Shown piece by piece: positions 47,384 to 59,724 of a stretch of DNA of 64,000 nt. Position 1 is the first letter of the stretch, and each line of letters begins with the position of its first letter. Where the stretch lies: assembly GCA_947069175.1 (NCBI GenBank), contig CAMTDV010000002.1:10085054-10149053 (forward strand), given 5' to 3'. The notes under the pieces are model-generated. The model made no database searches. It saw nothing but the letters and a program-made list of their open reading frames with translations, and was not told the DNA's origin. Both the position numbers and the translations under genes were made by a program. The DNA comes from Scalesia atractyloides (Eukaryota > Streptophyta > Magnoliopsida > Asterales > Asteraceae).

Positions 47384-47660
47384 ATGAAATTACAAAAGGG
47401 TGCATCTTTCTCCAAAACTTCTTGTCTTGAATCAATCATCACACCTCTCAGAATTGCGTTAAAACTAATACTCAAACCCTTTTTTCTACCAAGAAAGAGG
47501 GAGCATTGCTACCACATGGTAAGTGTTCATGCTCTCTTATTCTGCTTTTCGGTACTTTTACAGGTTCAACCAATTTAATTACTCTTTCTCTTAGACCAAA
47601 CACCAACATTTGACTTCCTTTTAGTAGATGTTTCACCACATGACACACAACTTCAACCAC
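47384..47660 (-). pseudogene. Unrecognised gene fragment, copy B
   Basis: Counterpart of 10209-10487. Reads VCHVVKHLLKGSQMLVFGLR and HLPCGSNAPSFLVEK before a one-base shift; the rest is legible in the next frame. Upstream context lost in the 540-bp deletion. Family unknown. Confidence 0.5.
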
Positions 47661-50600
47661 TTGGTTTTACACTCTTTTCTATCTATTAATTACCCCTTTG
47701 GCCCTTTCATTTTGTATCTTGACTAAATTATATATTTAGTTGTGCATATGTCAGATTCTAGTTTCTTGTTCTAGATTGCATAGTCAATTTTGGAGCTTTT
47801 CAATGTTAAGATTCTGAAACTAAGATTTTGAGATACATTTTAATACGAGTAATATGTTCATCATGTGCTTTGACGTTGAGATAATCTAATTGAACTACGA
47901 CAACACTTAAACGTTTGCATTTTAAATCTAATAGCGTAACACAAATAAAGTGTCCTAATTTGAAGATATGATTTATGATCACATATATATAACAATTTTC
48001 ATACCAAACTCTAACAACGACCAGGAAATAAGCACTCGGGCAATTACTTCCTTCATATAGATGTTAAGATTTCAGTTTAAATCCAGTCAAGATTTATGCT
48101 ATCATATTAAGAGTGACAGCGGATAAAGATTGCATAACCAAGTTTAGAGCTTTTCATTTTCGTTTAGATTTGGAGGTTCATATACTTCAAGTTACAGATG
48201 TTTATACTAGTTTTGATATCACATAGTCGCCTCTATGTCACTTCAAGTTACAGATGTTTATATTAGTTTTGAGATCACATAGTCGTCTACCTTTACGTCA
48301 CTTTTAACGAAGTTCATTAAAACACATATATAAAGCAGCACATGGTTATGACAACCTCCTCTTCCACATAACTCACATAGAAATGCGTGTATTGTTGAGT
48401 AATACAATCTGCAAATGATTTTCCATTATGATAGCTCAGATATTATTAAAATCAAAAAACAAATAAGATACTTCAAAAATTAAAATAATTGCTACTAAAG
48501 ATATTGACAGACCTCAGCTGAATTAGTGTCCAAGAAACTAGTGCAGTTAATCCTGGGAAAGGTAAACACCATGACAATCAAAGACCACCTTGTATACTAT
48601 TTTGTTAGCAAAACACAGAAATAAAATAAACAAAAAACATATGATTCACATTTTGATAAATCAGTATATATGTTCGAAATTTATATTGCTAGATCGAGGA
48701 TAATATTCAAGTAGTTGTATGCAAGTGTATATCACACCTATACTATATTATAATATACGGAAAGGACATTTTTAAATACCCAAAATGTTAACTTATTTTA
48801 GTTTAATGTATAATGTACAACCCTAGAATTACCCTAAGTTAGTTTTTCCAACAAAATTAAATATAGGAAGGGGACCATAAGAAAACTTATAGTTAATGAG
48901 AAAACTAACAAACTCTATTTGTAGGTGTATTGTGTAATACACCGGAAAAAAAAACGCCATGCAGACCGTAGGGCATTTTTTATGTTACACATGAGGAATG
49001 GTACTTTTTTTTCTTTTTCCTTTTTTTTTAATTTTTGGGATATATTGTATATATGAATTATACAAAAAGTAAAAAATGGGAAGAAAAACACACTATTAAA
49101 TATGTGTAATAAATCGATTTTTACCTCACAGACCGCAAGCAATTTTCCTTGCGCGTGTTTTTTTAATTTGTATATTTGTATTGCATATGTGTAATACAAT
49201 TTCGGATAGAGTTTTTTAATTTTCTCACTAAACTGATACGTATATATATATATATAAAATATATATGTATATATATATCCCGCGTTGCGGTGGTATGGGT
49301 CATAACTGTGATAGGTAGCATTCAACCAACCATTAGTAAAAGTTAAAAAACAAAAACACAAATTTATACCGTCAAATCACGTGAAACGTACGTAAGCACA
49401 AACACGAACTTATGGTATGAGTTCACGTAAAACCGTTTTTTTATTTTTAATTTGTACTATTTGTTTTTGTATTCATAAATTCAGAATGGTCCTATCATAG
49501 TTATATGGGTTTTGGTTTTAGGAGATTTCATGCAAATTTTATAGATTAACAAATTTAAATAACTTTTTTGTAGTTTAAAAATTATTTAGGCAAAATATAA
49601 GTTGTTTGAAGTAGAAATTAATTACAGTTGTTGAGTTCAGTTATCGTTTTTTTTTTCTGTTATATCTCCATGTACATTTTTGCATGAAGGTTATATATAT
49701 GTTTGCGATGTCTTTTAACATTGTGACAGAAAATCATATGCACAACCAAGATGTGCTAACAAAATCTAATCAACACTTATTGTGAAGTCCGTAGTGAATA
49801 ATGAGTGTCATGTTTATATGTTGTACACATGAATATTTTAACGGGTTAGGAAACACAAATCATATCATGATTTCATGGTTTAACTACCCACCTTTTTGAT
49901 TTAAACATATAAACAATACTAATGAGTTTTATTACTCTCAAACAACCAAATGTTATTGTCCAAAACTATTAATCACTATAGTAAACACAGTTTTTCAAAA
50001 TTTAACCATAGCTTATGAAATGACTATTTTGAATGAAACTATAGAGTTCGCGATAAGAATGCTTACCAAAGAGATATCAAGGTTCCAATCACAAAAGCTA
50101 CATGAGATTATGAACACATGTTGGATTTAGTCTTCAACAGGGTTGATACCCACACACACCTCAATAATTTTATAGATTTTGACTTAAGAAGGTATATGTC
50201 CCTTATTTGGTATAATCAGTTAAATGTTTGACTTTATGATTGGACAACCGAATCCTTCTAGTTCTATTAAAAATCCTTTTAGTTCCTAGGTTCCATATTT
50301 TGATTTTTCAAATCAACTTTAAAAACTTTATAACATTAGATTCCAAGCTAATTACATGTATAAATATTATATATTTGGATGTTAAATAGATTATTGAGAA
50401 ATCTTAAGTCATAATGAATAATTAATGTTTCAAAAGGTATAGTACTAAAAACCTAGGATGTTACACTGCATTTGGACATTAACTATAAATATATTCATGT
50501 CAAATTCTTCAGTGTATAAAGAAGGGCGTACATATTCATACACCCAACAACCTATTTGGACTCTTTCAAGACATCTCGTACAGGCCTGTACGAGGCATCT

Positions 50601-51259
50601 ATGGTTTCTTGTCTCTGACCAACGCTCCAACCTCGTACCATGTCACTTCAATAAATTGTACGCCCCGTCTAGGCCTGTACGCTGGACATATACTATAGAA
50701 AAAGACGTGGCATACAAAAATGTACTATGCATATCAGCGGGATGATTTGACTATGATACGATGCTGTCTGTGCACATTAATAAAGTTATATGTCGAGTAC
50801 GGAGTAGTACGCGGCGTATCTCATAGTGTATAAATAGAATACCTAATCCTTCAAGCATTCATCATAACACGCTAGTATATTATGTTATTCTTTGTCTTCT
50901 TTGCCGGTTGTTAAGCAAGGATTTAAGCAATTTTTACGGAAAGATTATTAATTCAACAAATTACAAATGTCTGGTAATTATTTTTTTGGCAGTATTCTAG
51001 CCAATCATGGGTGCCCGAAACCGATCCGTTAACATTTCCTTGTTTTGACTATTTACTATTTATCATACCGTTTTTGGTAAGAGTCTGTCGTTCCGATTCT
51101 AGCGAGGCCGATCAAAACAAAACTGTGTCTAGATTTGAACGCGCATCCCCCTATTGATGAACCATTCCCTGTTGATGAACTAGATTATTTGGCAACAAGG
51201 GTATCCGAATTATGGATACATGTGTGAATCTACTAACGTGCAATAACCGTATCCGAATG

Positions 51260-52038
51260 GATACGTGGATACGATGTTAAGCCTCCATTCACCGCATCAT
51301 TTGGTAAGGAGCAACTCATTTTCCCGAGAAATCCTTACAAAAGTTACAATGCATCACATTCTCTCTACGTTCCACAAAACTATCGGGACGAATGAGGATA
51401 TGGTGGTGAGCCACCCAAGGCACCATTGTATGGTGACGAGGAACCCTCGAGCCCGGGCAATCCTAAGAAAACGAAGTATCAAACTTATGTAGTTAGGTGA
51501 GACAGTGTTATTCCTATGTGTTTTTAGATAAATGTCATACATTAAAATTAATATATATAGTTCAAAAGAATTAAACCAAATTAATAACTATAAAATGAAA
51601 GTTAACTCTATCGGTGTTATAGGTTTTCAACTCTCTAGATGACCTAAAGAATGGGTACAAGATATAGAAAACGAGGATGGTTTCGTTATTGTGACAAGAG
51701 ATCAAAGGAAATTGGAGGAAGGACCAGGAGGGTATGGATTAAATGCGATGGTGGTGGTGAGCAACGCACTACAACAACGGTTAGAAAAGCAAGCAACAAA
51801 AAAACCGGTTGCCCGTTTTATCTTCTGGCGGTGCGGAACCATCCGTACGAAACCTAGGGGATAGTAGTGGGAGTCACTAAACATAACCACAAACTTGTTG
51901 AGGACCGATGGGCCCACACGTTTGTGCGAAACTTTACTCCCAACGATTACAAGTTCATCGAGCAGTTGATAGCTCAAAACATGGAGCCATGCAACATTTA
52001 TCGAACGCTAAAGAAACAGGATCCCGACATGCTCGTTG
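51260..52038 (+). pseudogene. MULE transposase N-terminal region, copy B
   Basis: Same exons as copy A, without element 1. The DNA-binding part reads RRVWIKCDGGGEQRTTTTVR, KKTGCPFYLLAVR, then VTKHNHKLVEDRWAHTFVRN and FIEQLIAQNMEPCNIYRTLK. The CPF...HNH arrangement is that of FAR1/MuDR-type zinc-binding N-termini. The relic is interrupted by the solo LTR right after DPDMLV. Frameshifts remain at about 51650 and 51840, so it is not functional. Confidence 0.78.
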
Positions 52039-54674
52039 TGTCACACCTCGACCCGCAGCGGAATAAGAGTCGGGGCATAATTGGGTTATCAGCAAAGCTC
52101 ATGATATTTACTAATATGTTTCATATTTATTAAATCCAAAATTACATCCTCAGTATTCCAAACATGAATTACAAAGAAAGATAATCAACTAAACAATCCA
52201 AAGTCTAAACCGGTTTATTCTTCTAAGCCATCCTATGTGTTTCTTGCTGCAGCTGGATCACCTGTATCATGTGTAAAAATGGGGGTTTTTGGGTCAACAT
52301 AAGTTGGTGAGTGAACCTTGTTAGAAAACATTTATTATTGATTTCTTATTATATTTATTATGGAAAATTGTGCAATAATCATATGTGAGCAAACGTAAAT
52401 AATCATACAATAACAATAACAACAACAAACAATAACATACAATAACAAACCAACTTGCATGAATGTATAACATGAATGATACTGTATATGTTGGCAACGT
52501 CACGTTCATGCTCATAGGTAATGGGGAACTGACGGCCTATGATAAATGTCTGTGCGATCAAGGCTCAATCAAACGGAGCCGATCGTATGTTGACAACGCC
52601 TAGTTCACGCTCATATGTAATGGGGAACAGCTCAACGCTCATATGTAATGGGGAGCGGCGGCCTATGATAATGTATGTACTGAAAATGATAAATTTAATC
52701 TAAATAATAACCACACAAACAGTTGATACATGATGAATACACATTTGTTCATGGATATGATGGATGCACAAGTGTTTAAATGTAATAAATAATAAGACAC
52801 ATGATACACCCAAAAACGTGATTAAAACGGGGAATTTGTAGAGATTCACTCACATTGAGTGCGTTTGGTTGAAGATGATGAATGCGCACGAGTTAAGCGG
52901 GTTGATTGACGAGAATTAACTAACCTAAATAATATCGAAAAGGTATGGTAAACAAGTGAATTCTATTAATAATTTTAATAGGATTTTTAGATATATTTTT
53001 GTGAGTTTAAGGCTATTTTCTAACTTTAAAAACATTATTTTTAAGTATTTTTGATTGATTTTTAAATTAAATAAATAAATAAAAATATAAAAAAATGTTG
53101 ACTTTTTTGACTTTGACCGTTGACCATGACTGTTTGACTTGTTGACCGGTTCGGTCGCTTATATTGTTGCACTGAGTGAGGTTCGAACTTGTGACCTCCC
53201 GTACGCGTGCACGCAGCTCTACCAACTGAGCTACGTGTCTAACCCGAAATATTTCTGTTTTTAATTATATTTATATACTGTTTTAATTTATTCAAAATTC
53301 ATTTATTTTTAAAAAGGATTTTAATCATCGAACCGGCGTGCGTAACAGGTCTCGAACCCGGGACCTGTGGTTTAGTGTTGCACACAGTCCACCGCTGGAC
53401 TGTGTGTCTAACCTGGTTAATATACTGATTTTTATTATACTTAACATCTTCAGTGAGTTAACCCGGTTCGGTTCTAAAAAAAACATTTTATTCCCGAGAA
53501 TAGGGTCGTGATAGGGATCGAACTCGAGACGTATGTTTATTGTTTGCACACAGTCCACCGTTGGACTGTGTGTCTAACCCGTTTATTATACTGATTTTAA
53601 TTAATCTTATAATCATAATCAACTTCGTCTCCTTCGCTCAAGAACACAGATAACAATTAATCAACTGTTTCTTGCTTAATTCGATTAACAGGCGTTTGAA
53701 TGATTAAAATGTAACGGATAGGAAAGGTTTTGGGAATGAACATACCGGAATGACGATTTTTCACAGAACTCCGGCAATGTCGTCGGCTCTGTTTTTATGA
53801 ACTTCGTCTGAGCGGACCAATTAACAGTTTTGATTGATTAGATATGAAATTGAGTTACTAACCATTGATTAAAAGGAGGTTTAGATGATCTTACCGATTA
53901 ACAGCGTGATTTCGGAAATTCCAGCGATTTTCCGGCGAGTACAGAATATCCGGCAACGTCGTCTGGGATTGATTCTGGGTGATGGATTGATGTTAGTAAT
54001 GTTCTAACAATGGATTGAAACAGAAGAGTCGAGGTATTTTACCGTTTTGATGAAAGACACGGTTTTCCGGCGAAAGTCCGGCGAGTTCAAAAAGTAATTC
54101 CGACGATCAGAAATTAGAGTAAACGTGAAATTAGAAGTTCTGGGAATGTAATTGAGTCGCGAGATGAGGATTTTGTTAAAGTAATTCAAGAAGTGAATGT
54201 TTTCGGTTATAAAAACCGAACATCACATGAATTCAAGTTCATTAACGACCGAATTGATTTAAAATGTCGGTTTATCGGTTATGATCAAGAATCCGCGAGC
54301 ACTCAAACGTCTTGGACGGTTGGAAGCCGATATCGGTTTAGTTGGCGCAACATGTTGATTCACGGTTGTACATATGATTTAATTGTTTCCTAGAACTCAC
54401 AAAGACATCAAGTGGCGGAGTGGTTATATGTGCGCGAGTTAAAACTTTGAGGCTCACCCAGCTGACCCGGGTTCGAATCCCGGCAGCCGGTTTTCTTTTT
54501 TTTTTTTTTTATTTTCACTTTTTATCAATTATAGTTTTTACATTCTAATTTGTTTATTAATTATGCATCGTTTAAGATTAAAATAAACATAAATACGCAA
54601 CAAAAAATTATAACTTGATATTCGATTACAAAACGAAGCGGGTTTGGAAAACCCGTTTTTTGACAAATGTTACA
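52039..54674 (-). mobile_element. Solo LTR of the element 1 subfamily
   Basis: 2,636 bp from TGTCACACCTCGACCCGCAG to AAATGTTACA, flanked by cgttg (52034-52038 and 54675-54679). The unoccupied site is in copy A at about 26036-26044 (GCTCGTTGTTCAGAAAG). No internal region remains, so unequal or intra-element LTR recombination is the likely origin. Modules: 53169-53246, 53342-53416, 53505-53581 (minus), 54408-54500 (plus). The last has the longest, most tRNA-like body, with CCGGG/CCCGG T-arm and a T-run from 54491. Plus-strand frames inside it are not supported. Confidence 0.93.
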
Positions 54675-55740
54675 CGTTGTACGGAAAGACATACAAAGTA
54701 CGATCCAAAAGATTCGAGCCTCATAGAGTGACGGAAAGAATCCCATGCAGTCATTGGAAACCTTGATGCTTGAAAACGAATTCATTTACTAGACACGGCA
54801 GGAACCCAGAACAGAAGTGATAACAGAGCTTTTCTTTGTTCATCCCTACTCGGGTGATAGGTGGCACACATTCCCACACTTGCTGTTGATCTACTCTACA
54901 CTGCGTTTAAAACAAACATCTATGACATGCCATATGTCCAGGTTATGGGTTTGACGCCGACCAACAAGTCGTATTGTACCGCGCATGCCATTATTTGTAT
55001 GAATAGAGTGATATCTTCGTATGGGTGCTTGAAAGGATAAGGTCAATGCTAAATGACTATATGGAACCACGTGTCATTGTGACAGATAGAGAGTTGGCCC
55101 TAGTGAAGTCGTGTGTGTACTGAAGTATTTCCGAACACCTCTAGGTATCTTTGCAGTTATCACATACAACAAAATATTTTTAAGTACTGCAAGAATGCAT
55201 TTAGTTTGACTCACTGGGAAAAAATCGTGTCATCCTGGAGGACGTTGTGCGAGTCACCGTCTGTATCCATATACAACTTGAACAAACTACATCAGCCACT
55301 TGGCTTGCAATCGTGAAATTAAATTTTCTTACAACAAATGATTCACACGTTCCATTATATTTCTACACATGCACATTTTAATTTATTATTTTAATTTTAG
55401 GGGTCTTTAAGTATGTGTATGATAATTGGCTGCAAGAGTATAAAAAATGTTCGTATTTACATGGGCTGACCAGAGTCTCAACTTCTATTTGCGTACAACC
55501 AACAGAGTTGAGAGCTAGCCCGCCAACTTGAAGAGATACGTTCGAAATAAGAGCTCACTGGACCGAATAATGAAATGTGTCATGGATATAGTTGAAACAC
55601 AGTTCAAAGAAATAAAAAAGAGTTTCCAGGAAAGCATTGAAAAAACAATGAACCACCACAAACTACCACTGTTTGACAACCTACATGGAAATACAACACT
55701 TGACTTGCTGAGCGGAAAGCTATTAAGAAACTTGATTCTA
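54675..55740 (+). pseudogene. MULE transposase catalytic region, copy B
   Basis: Continues the relic at 51260-52038 after the solo LTR. Shifting frames show VITELFFVHPYSGD (about 54820-54860), CHMSRLWV-type equivalents of the YNMPF...VVG block, TDRELAL (about 55082), and after an intron-like gap (about 55315-55400) LKRYVRNKSSLDRIMKCVMD (55525-55590). It ends near TLDLLSGKLLRNL at about 55740. The SWIM-like and OTU-like parts seen at 1070-2396 are absent here; arm sequence in inverted orientation follows. Confidence 0.75.
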
Positions 55741-55789
55741 TAACTTTGTTGCTAAATAGTCACTTTATACGCTATGGTTGAATTTTCAA

Positions 55790-56090
55790 AAACTTATGTT
55801 TACTATAGTGATGAATAATTTTGGACTATAACATTTGATGGTTTGAGTGTAAACCAAGGAGGTGGGTAACTTGGTTAGGGTCAACTTATACCAAAACTCA
55901 AAATCTCGGAATCATGACATATTTTGTGTCGTTATTGTGAATTCTTAACCTGTTATAATATTCATATGTACAACATAAATACAAGATTCTCATTCTTCAT
56001 AGGGGTATTTATATTAACTGCTATTAGATTTTTTACAAGAACATCTTGATTGTGCATAGGTTTTTCTATGACAATGCTAAACACATCATA

Positions 56091-56151
<61 letters not shown>

Positions 56152-57590
56152 CCTTGATGTAAAAATGTGCCTCTGAATCTAAACAAATGCAAAAAGTTCC
56201 ATACATAGCTATGCAATATTTACACGTTATCACTCTGAAAATGAGAGCATGAATCTTAATCAGATCTAAATTACAATCTTTAAATCTATGAAGAATCTAA
56301 GAAATCTCTTGTGCTCATCTTTATTTCATGGTTGTCACTACAATAAAGTGCCCGAGTCTCTACTTAGCATGTGTTATATTATTACTAAACAAAAGACATA
56401 TTTCTAAGTGGATTGGAAAAATTTTTGTGGAAAAAGCGGTTTTCACAACAATGTGCTACTTTATATACGTGGATGTATGTTTTGACGAAGTTGGTTATAA
56501 GTAACATAAAGGTAGACGACAATGTGATATGAAAACTAATGTAAACATCTATAACTTGAACTATATCATAACCACATACAAGTCTAGAAGATATTCTTTT
56601 CTTTGACAAAGTATATGATGTGCTTCTTAGTAAGGTTTCTTTGAAAAAGAAAGTAGTTTTTTTTAAAAGAGAATAGGAATATGTTTTTTTAATACATGTC
56701 AAAAGGTTGGTCAAAAACAAATTTAAAAATTGGTCCTATCTACCTTTACTATAATGAGTAAGTAAGGTCGTCTTCATAGCGAGTATTTCGTTAGTTTTTA
56801 ATTGTAAAGGCCTAAATTAACTAAATACCAAGAAAAAAATATTGATTTGTATGAATTTTGAAAGTTTTGATGACGTATGATTAAGAAAGTTATAAAATTT
56901 AAAGAAAAGTAACCCCTTCAGATTTCCGGTTCAACGATTCACCCAAACCTTTTAATTAGATAGATACCAAAAAGGCCTTGTTAATGATTTAACTCGGTTG
57001 ATAATCAAAGACAAGTTTTTAATAAAAACTTATGCAATTCAATTATGAAATCATAAGTGTTAAAAACCCACCAAATAACCAAACTACTCACCACCATGTA
57101 ATGTGAAAGCTAACGTAAACATGTGTTGTTTGAAGTGTATCATAACCACAAATGATTTGCACAACCATATAATTTAATCTTACCTGCTAAAAAAGAAAAT
57201 AATATTAATTTAGTTTTGCAGAGAAAGATACAAAATCAAAGGGTCAAGGGGTAATGAATTGATAGAAAAGAGTGCAAAAACAAGGGGTTAAAATTGAAAA
57301 TCGAATATAAACGTACAATTATAAATCAAACCCTAATTCTCCATTCTACTCTTATTATATTATCATACGCATCTTGGGCGCCGCATCATCTGCCACCGTC
57401 TTTTGTTTGTTTACTTTGTTGCCAATGCTAGACGAAAGTAGCTTCAGGATTCAATTGTAAGTGCTCTTTAATTCTTCTTTTATATTTTTTTAGTTGTTAA
57501 GTATTCTGACCGATTCCTGATGCAGGGAACTGAAGAATGCGTGGTAAAGGTTGATAACATGTTGACAGTTCATAGGGATGAAGGTAACTA
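55790..57590 (-). repeat. Inverted copy of the arm, 3' side of the MULE composite
   Basis: 55790-56090 is the reverse complement of about 13020-13320, and 56350-57590 of about 10700-11750. With the direct arm at 46550-50000 this frames the MULE coding relic with long inverted arms. A (TA)n tract occupies 56094-56151. It contains the minus-to-plus inverted counterpart of the small two-exon gene fragment (exons ending about 57459 and 57525-57580). Confidence 0.75.
57425..57590 (+). pseudogene. Unrecognised two-exon gene fragment, inverted copy
   Basis: ATG-led exon MLDESSFRIQL, donor GTAAGTGC, acceptor GATGCAG, then TEECVVKVDNMLTVHRDEG. Same structure as minus-strand 10700-10860. Function unknown. 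Confidence 0.42.
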
Positions 57591-57949
57591 ACCTAAAAAT
57601 GGACTTTTCTGATCAATCTTCAATGTAATTTGTTACATTGAAGATTTGTTGTTGCAATTGATACAATATCTTTTTGGTATATATTTATGTCTATATCGGA
57701 ATGATTTTTCCATCTTCTTTCATGGGGATAGATTTTTGGATCACTTAGTAATTTCCCTATAAAAGTTTTAATTCGTAGGATTACTCAGCCGTTAATTACT
57801 CGATTATGCGGTCGTTGATATTCGTTTGTGTAGTGGAAGTATAGTATAATTGACCCATCAATAATACCTTTTAGTAGATGTCGTCTGAGTTGTTGGACCC
57901 GTTTTCTTTTTAGTTTTACGTATTTGACCCATCAATGCTTATGCAGTTC

Positions 57950-58180
57950 TTGTGTATTCAAGAGGAGTTGAGGAAAGTTCTGAGTCCTTTTTCAGGGTAT
58001 CAAGGAAGACATTTAACTATATCCTCGCTTGTACGAGAACGCATGATAAACGGATACATAAACTTCACATTAACTGATCCGTAGAAAGATATCTCTAAAC
58101 CGTCAAATCGCCGTATCATTCACAAGGCTAAGCTCTTCCATAGCTGATAACTGCATACCATGATGAAGAACTGAATGAAG
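57950..58180 (+). pseudogene. Unrecognised protein-like fragment
   Basis: One plus frame reads IQEELRKVLSPFSGYQGRHL, then TISSLVRERMINGYINFTLT, a TAG stop, and KDISKPSNRRIIHKAKLFHS. Composition is protein-like. Two flanking stops and the lack of a start mark it as a fragment. I cannot name the family. It may be another piece of the gene captured by the MULE arm; it has no counterpart in copy A, whose equivalent part is missing. Confidence 0.4.
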
Positions 58181-58189
58181 ACCAAACTG

Positions 58190-58820
58190 AATTCAACAAG
58201 AAGCATTTAGCAGCTGGGTTAGTTGCTACTCATGCTTTGATTCCTATAATAGATTTACTGAATAAATAGTTACTCAAGAGTTTAACATTTCCTTGGCTTT
58301 TGAATACTTGTAAATTGTAATTATTTGACAAGTGATAATGAAGAAACAAGTTTAGAGAGATTATGCAAATTTTTTGTATTTATTTAAAGAAAGAACTTTA
58401 AAGTGATTGTGTTAAGTTTTCATTTTTTTGTATTCCGTCACATACTTAGAACAATTTGATAAACATGTAGGTTTGTTCACGAGAAAGTGCTTAACTTTGT
58501 ATCAGGTTGATTTAGCTCATAACTTTGATTCTTGAAAAAAGGCCAACTTTTTTAGATCTAACCTAAACACCAAAAAACAAAAAATAAAAAAAAATCAAAT
58601 AGTTACAAACACTTGAAATTTATTTAATATAATTAATAAATAAATAAATAAGCTAAAACAAACCAAATATCAAAAACTTATGAAAATATATTTTAAAAAA
58701 ACCTAGCCTCCAGGAGTTATAATTAATCTCTTTGTGCGACAAAAATCGAAAAAGAAATTATTTTTTCTTTATATTTTGAATTTCATGGAAACCATACGGT
58801 GGTAAACTTTCTATATTATT
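58190..58820. other. AT-rich DNA, nothing recognised
   Basis: A-rich stretch (58560-58700) and no conserved frame. Confidence 0.55.
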
Positions 58821-59693
58821 TCTTAGGATTACTCAGTAGGTAATTACTGGAATCCAGGACAATCATTCTTGTAGCAGTGTAATGGTATGTGATGTGTAAA
58901 TGTTATTATATATGTAAAAATTTGTAATATAATGAAGATAATATAATGTTATGGAATATTATATTTATCTTGAGAAACCAAATTGAAATAAATGAATCGT
59001 GTATAAGCGAACCGAATCTATAAATTCGTTATAGGTTTATAGGTCTGATATTATCGTATAGTATCATATAAAAAGAAAACTTTTTGAGAAGAAAAACCCG
59101 AATATCTAACTGAACTCTTGTGTGACGGATTTTAAAAACATAACATATAAAAGTTAATTTTTATCGTCTTGAATTTCATGTGATCCGTTCATATGGTAAT
59201 CCGTAGTTGTTTATGGAAGCAATATAAAATATTTTTTACACATCGGTAACACGCTGTACAATTAACATATTTTTTTTATCTATTTAGGGATTAGTAGGTA
59301 TGTTATCTAACACAAACTAAATTTATTTTTCCACTTTTGGTATTCTAGGACCATCAATAATTTTACATCTATAAGGTTCTTGCTTGGGAAGTTGGTATAG
59401 TATGATATAATGATATTCGATAACATACGATATGATCAAATATCATGTCATATTGATAATATTATATGGCAGAGTATTTAAAAAAAATTATCATTCAAAA
59501 ATATATATAGTATCTTACAATATCATATCATATTTTGAATATAAGTATTTAAAAAGAAAATTTATCATTCAAAGGAATAGTATATCATACATTACAACGT
59601 AACATAATAAATACGTTGCATTGCAATACAATATAGTATGTATGTAGTAATAATGTTGTATAATATTACATCTTATTTGATTAACTAGAGAGT

Positions 59694-59720
<27 letters not shown>
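58821..59720. repeat. AT-rich repeat, copy B
   Basis: Counterpart of 27690-29150 with a single copy of the 460-bp unit (about 59099-59560). Ends in (TA)n at 59697-59720. Confidence 0.85.

Positions 59721-59721
<1 letters not shown>

Positions 59722-59724
<3 letters not shown>

Larger units (their letters stand above)
46548..55740 (+). repeat. Duplicated segment copy B (interrupted by a solo LTR)
   Basis: Collinear with copy A from about 46553, and it extends further into the MULE (54780-55740). It lacks the ~540 bp of copy A 10490-11030. Noncoding arm 47700-51250 corresponds to 11070-14560. Confidence 0.9.

Noticed and set aside
54193..54393. 66-codon plus-strand frame in the solo LTR
   Set aside because: Antisense to the element, inside LTR sequence, and absent from the sister LTRs.
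56094..56151. Micron-like insertion at a third (TA)n tract
   Set aside because: Flanks are arm sequence on both sides; no inverted arms of that family adjoin.
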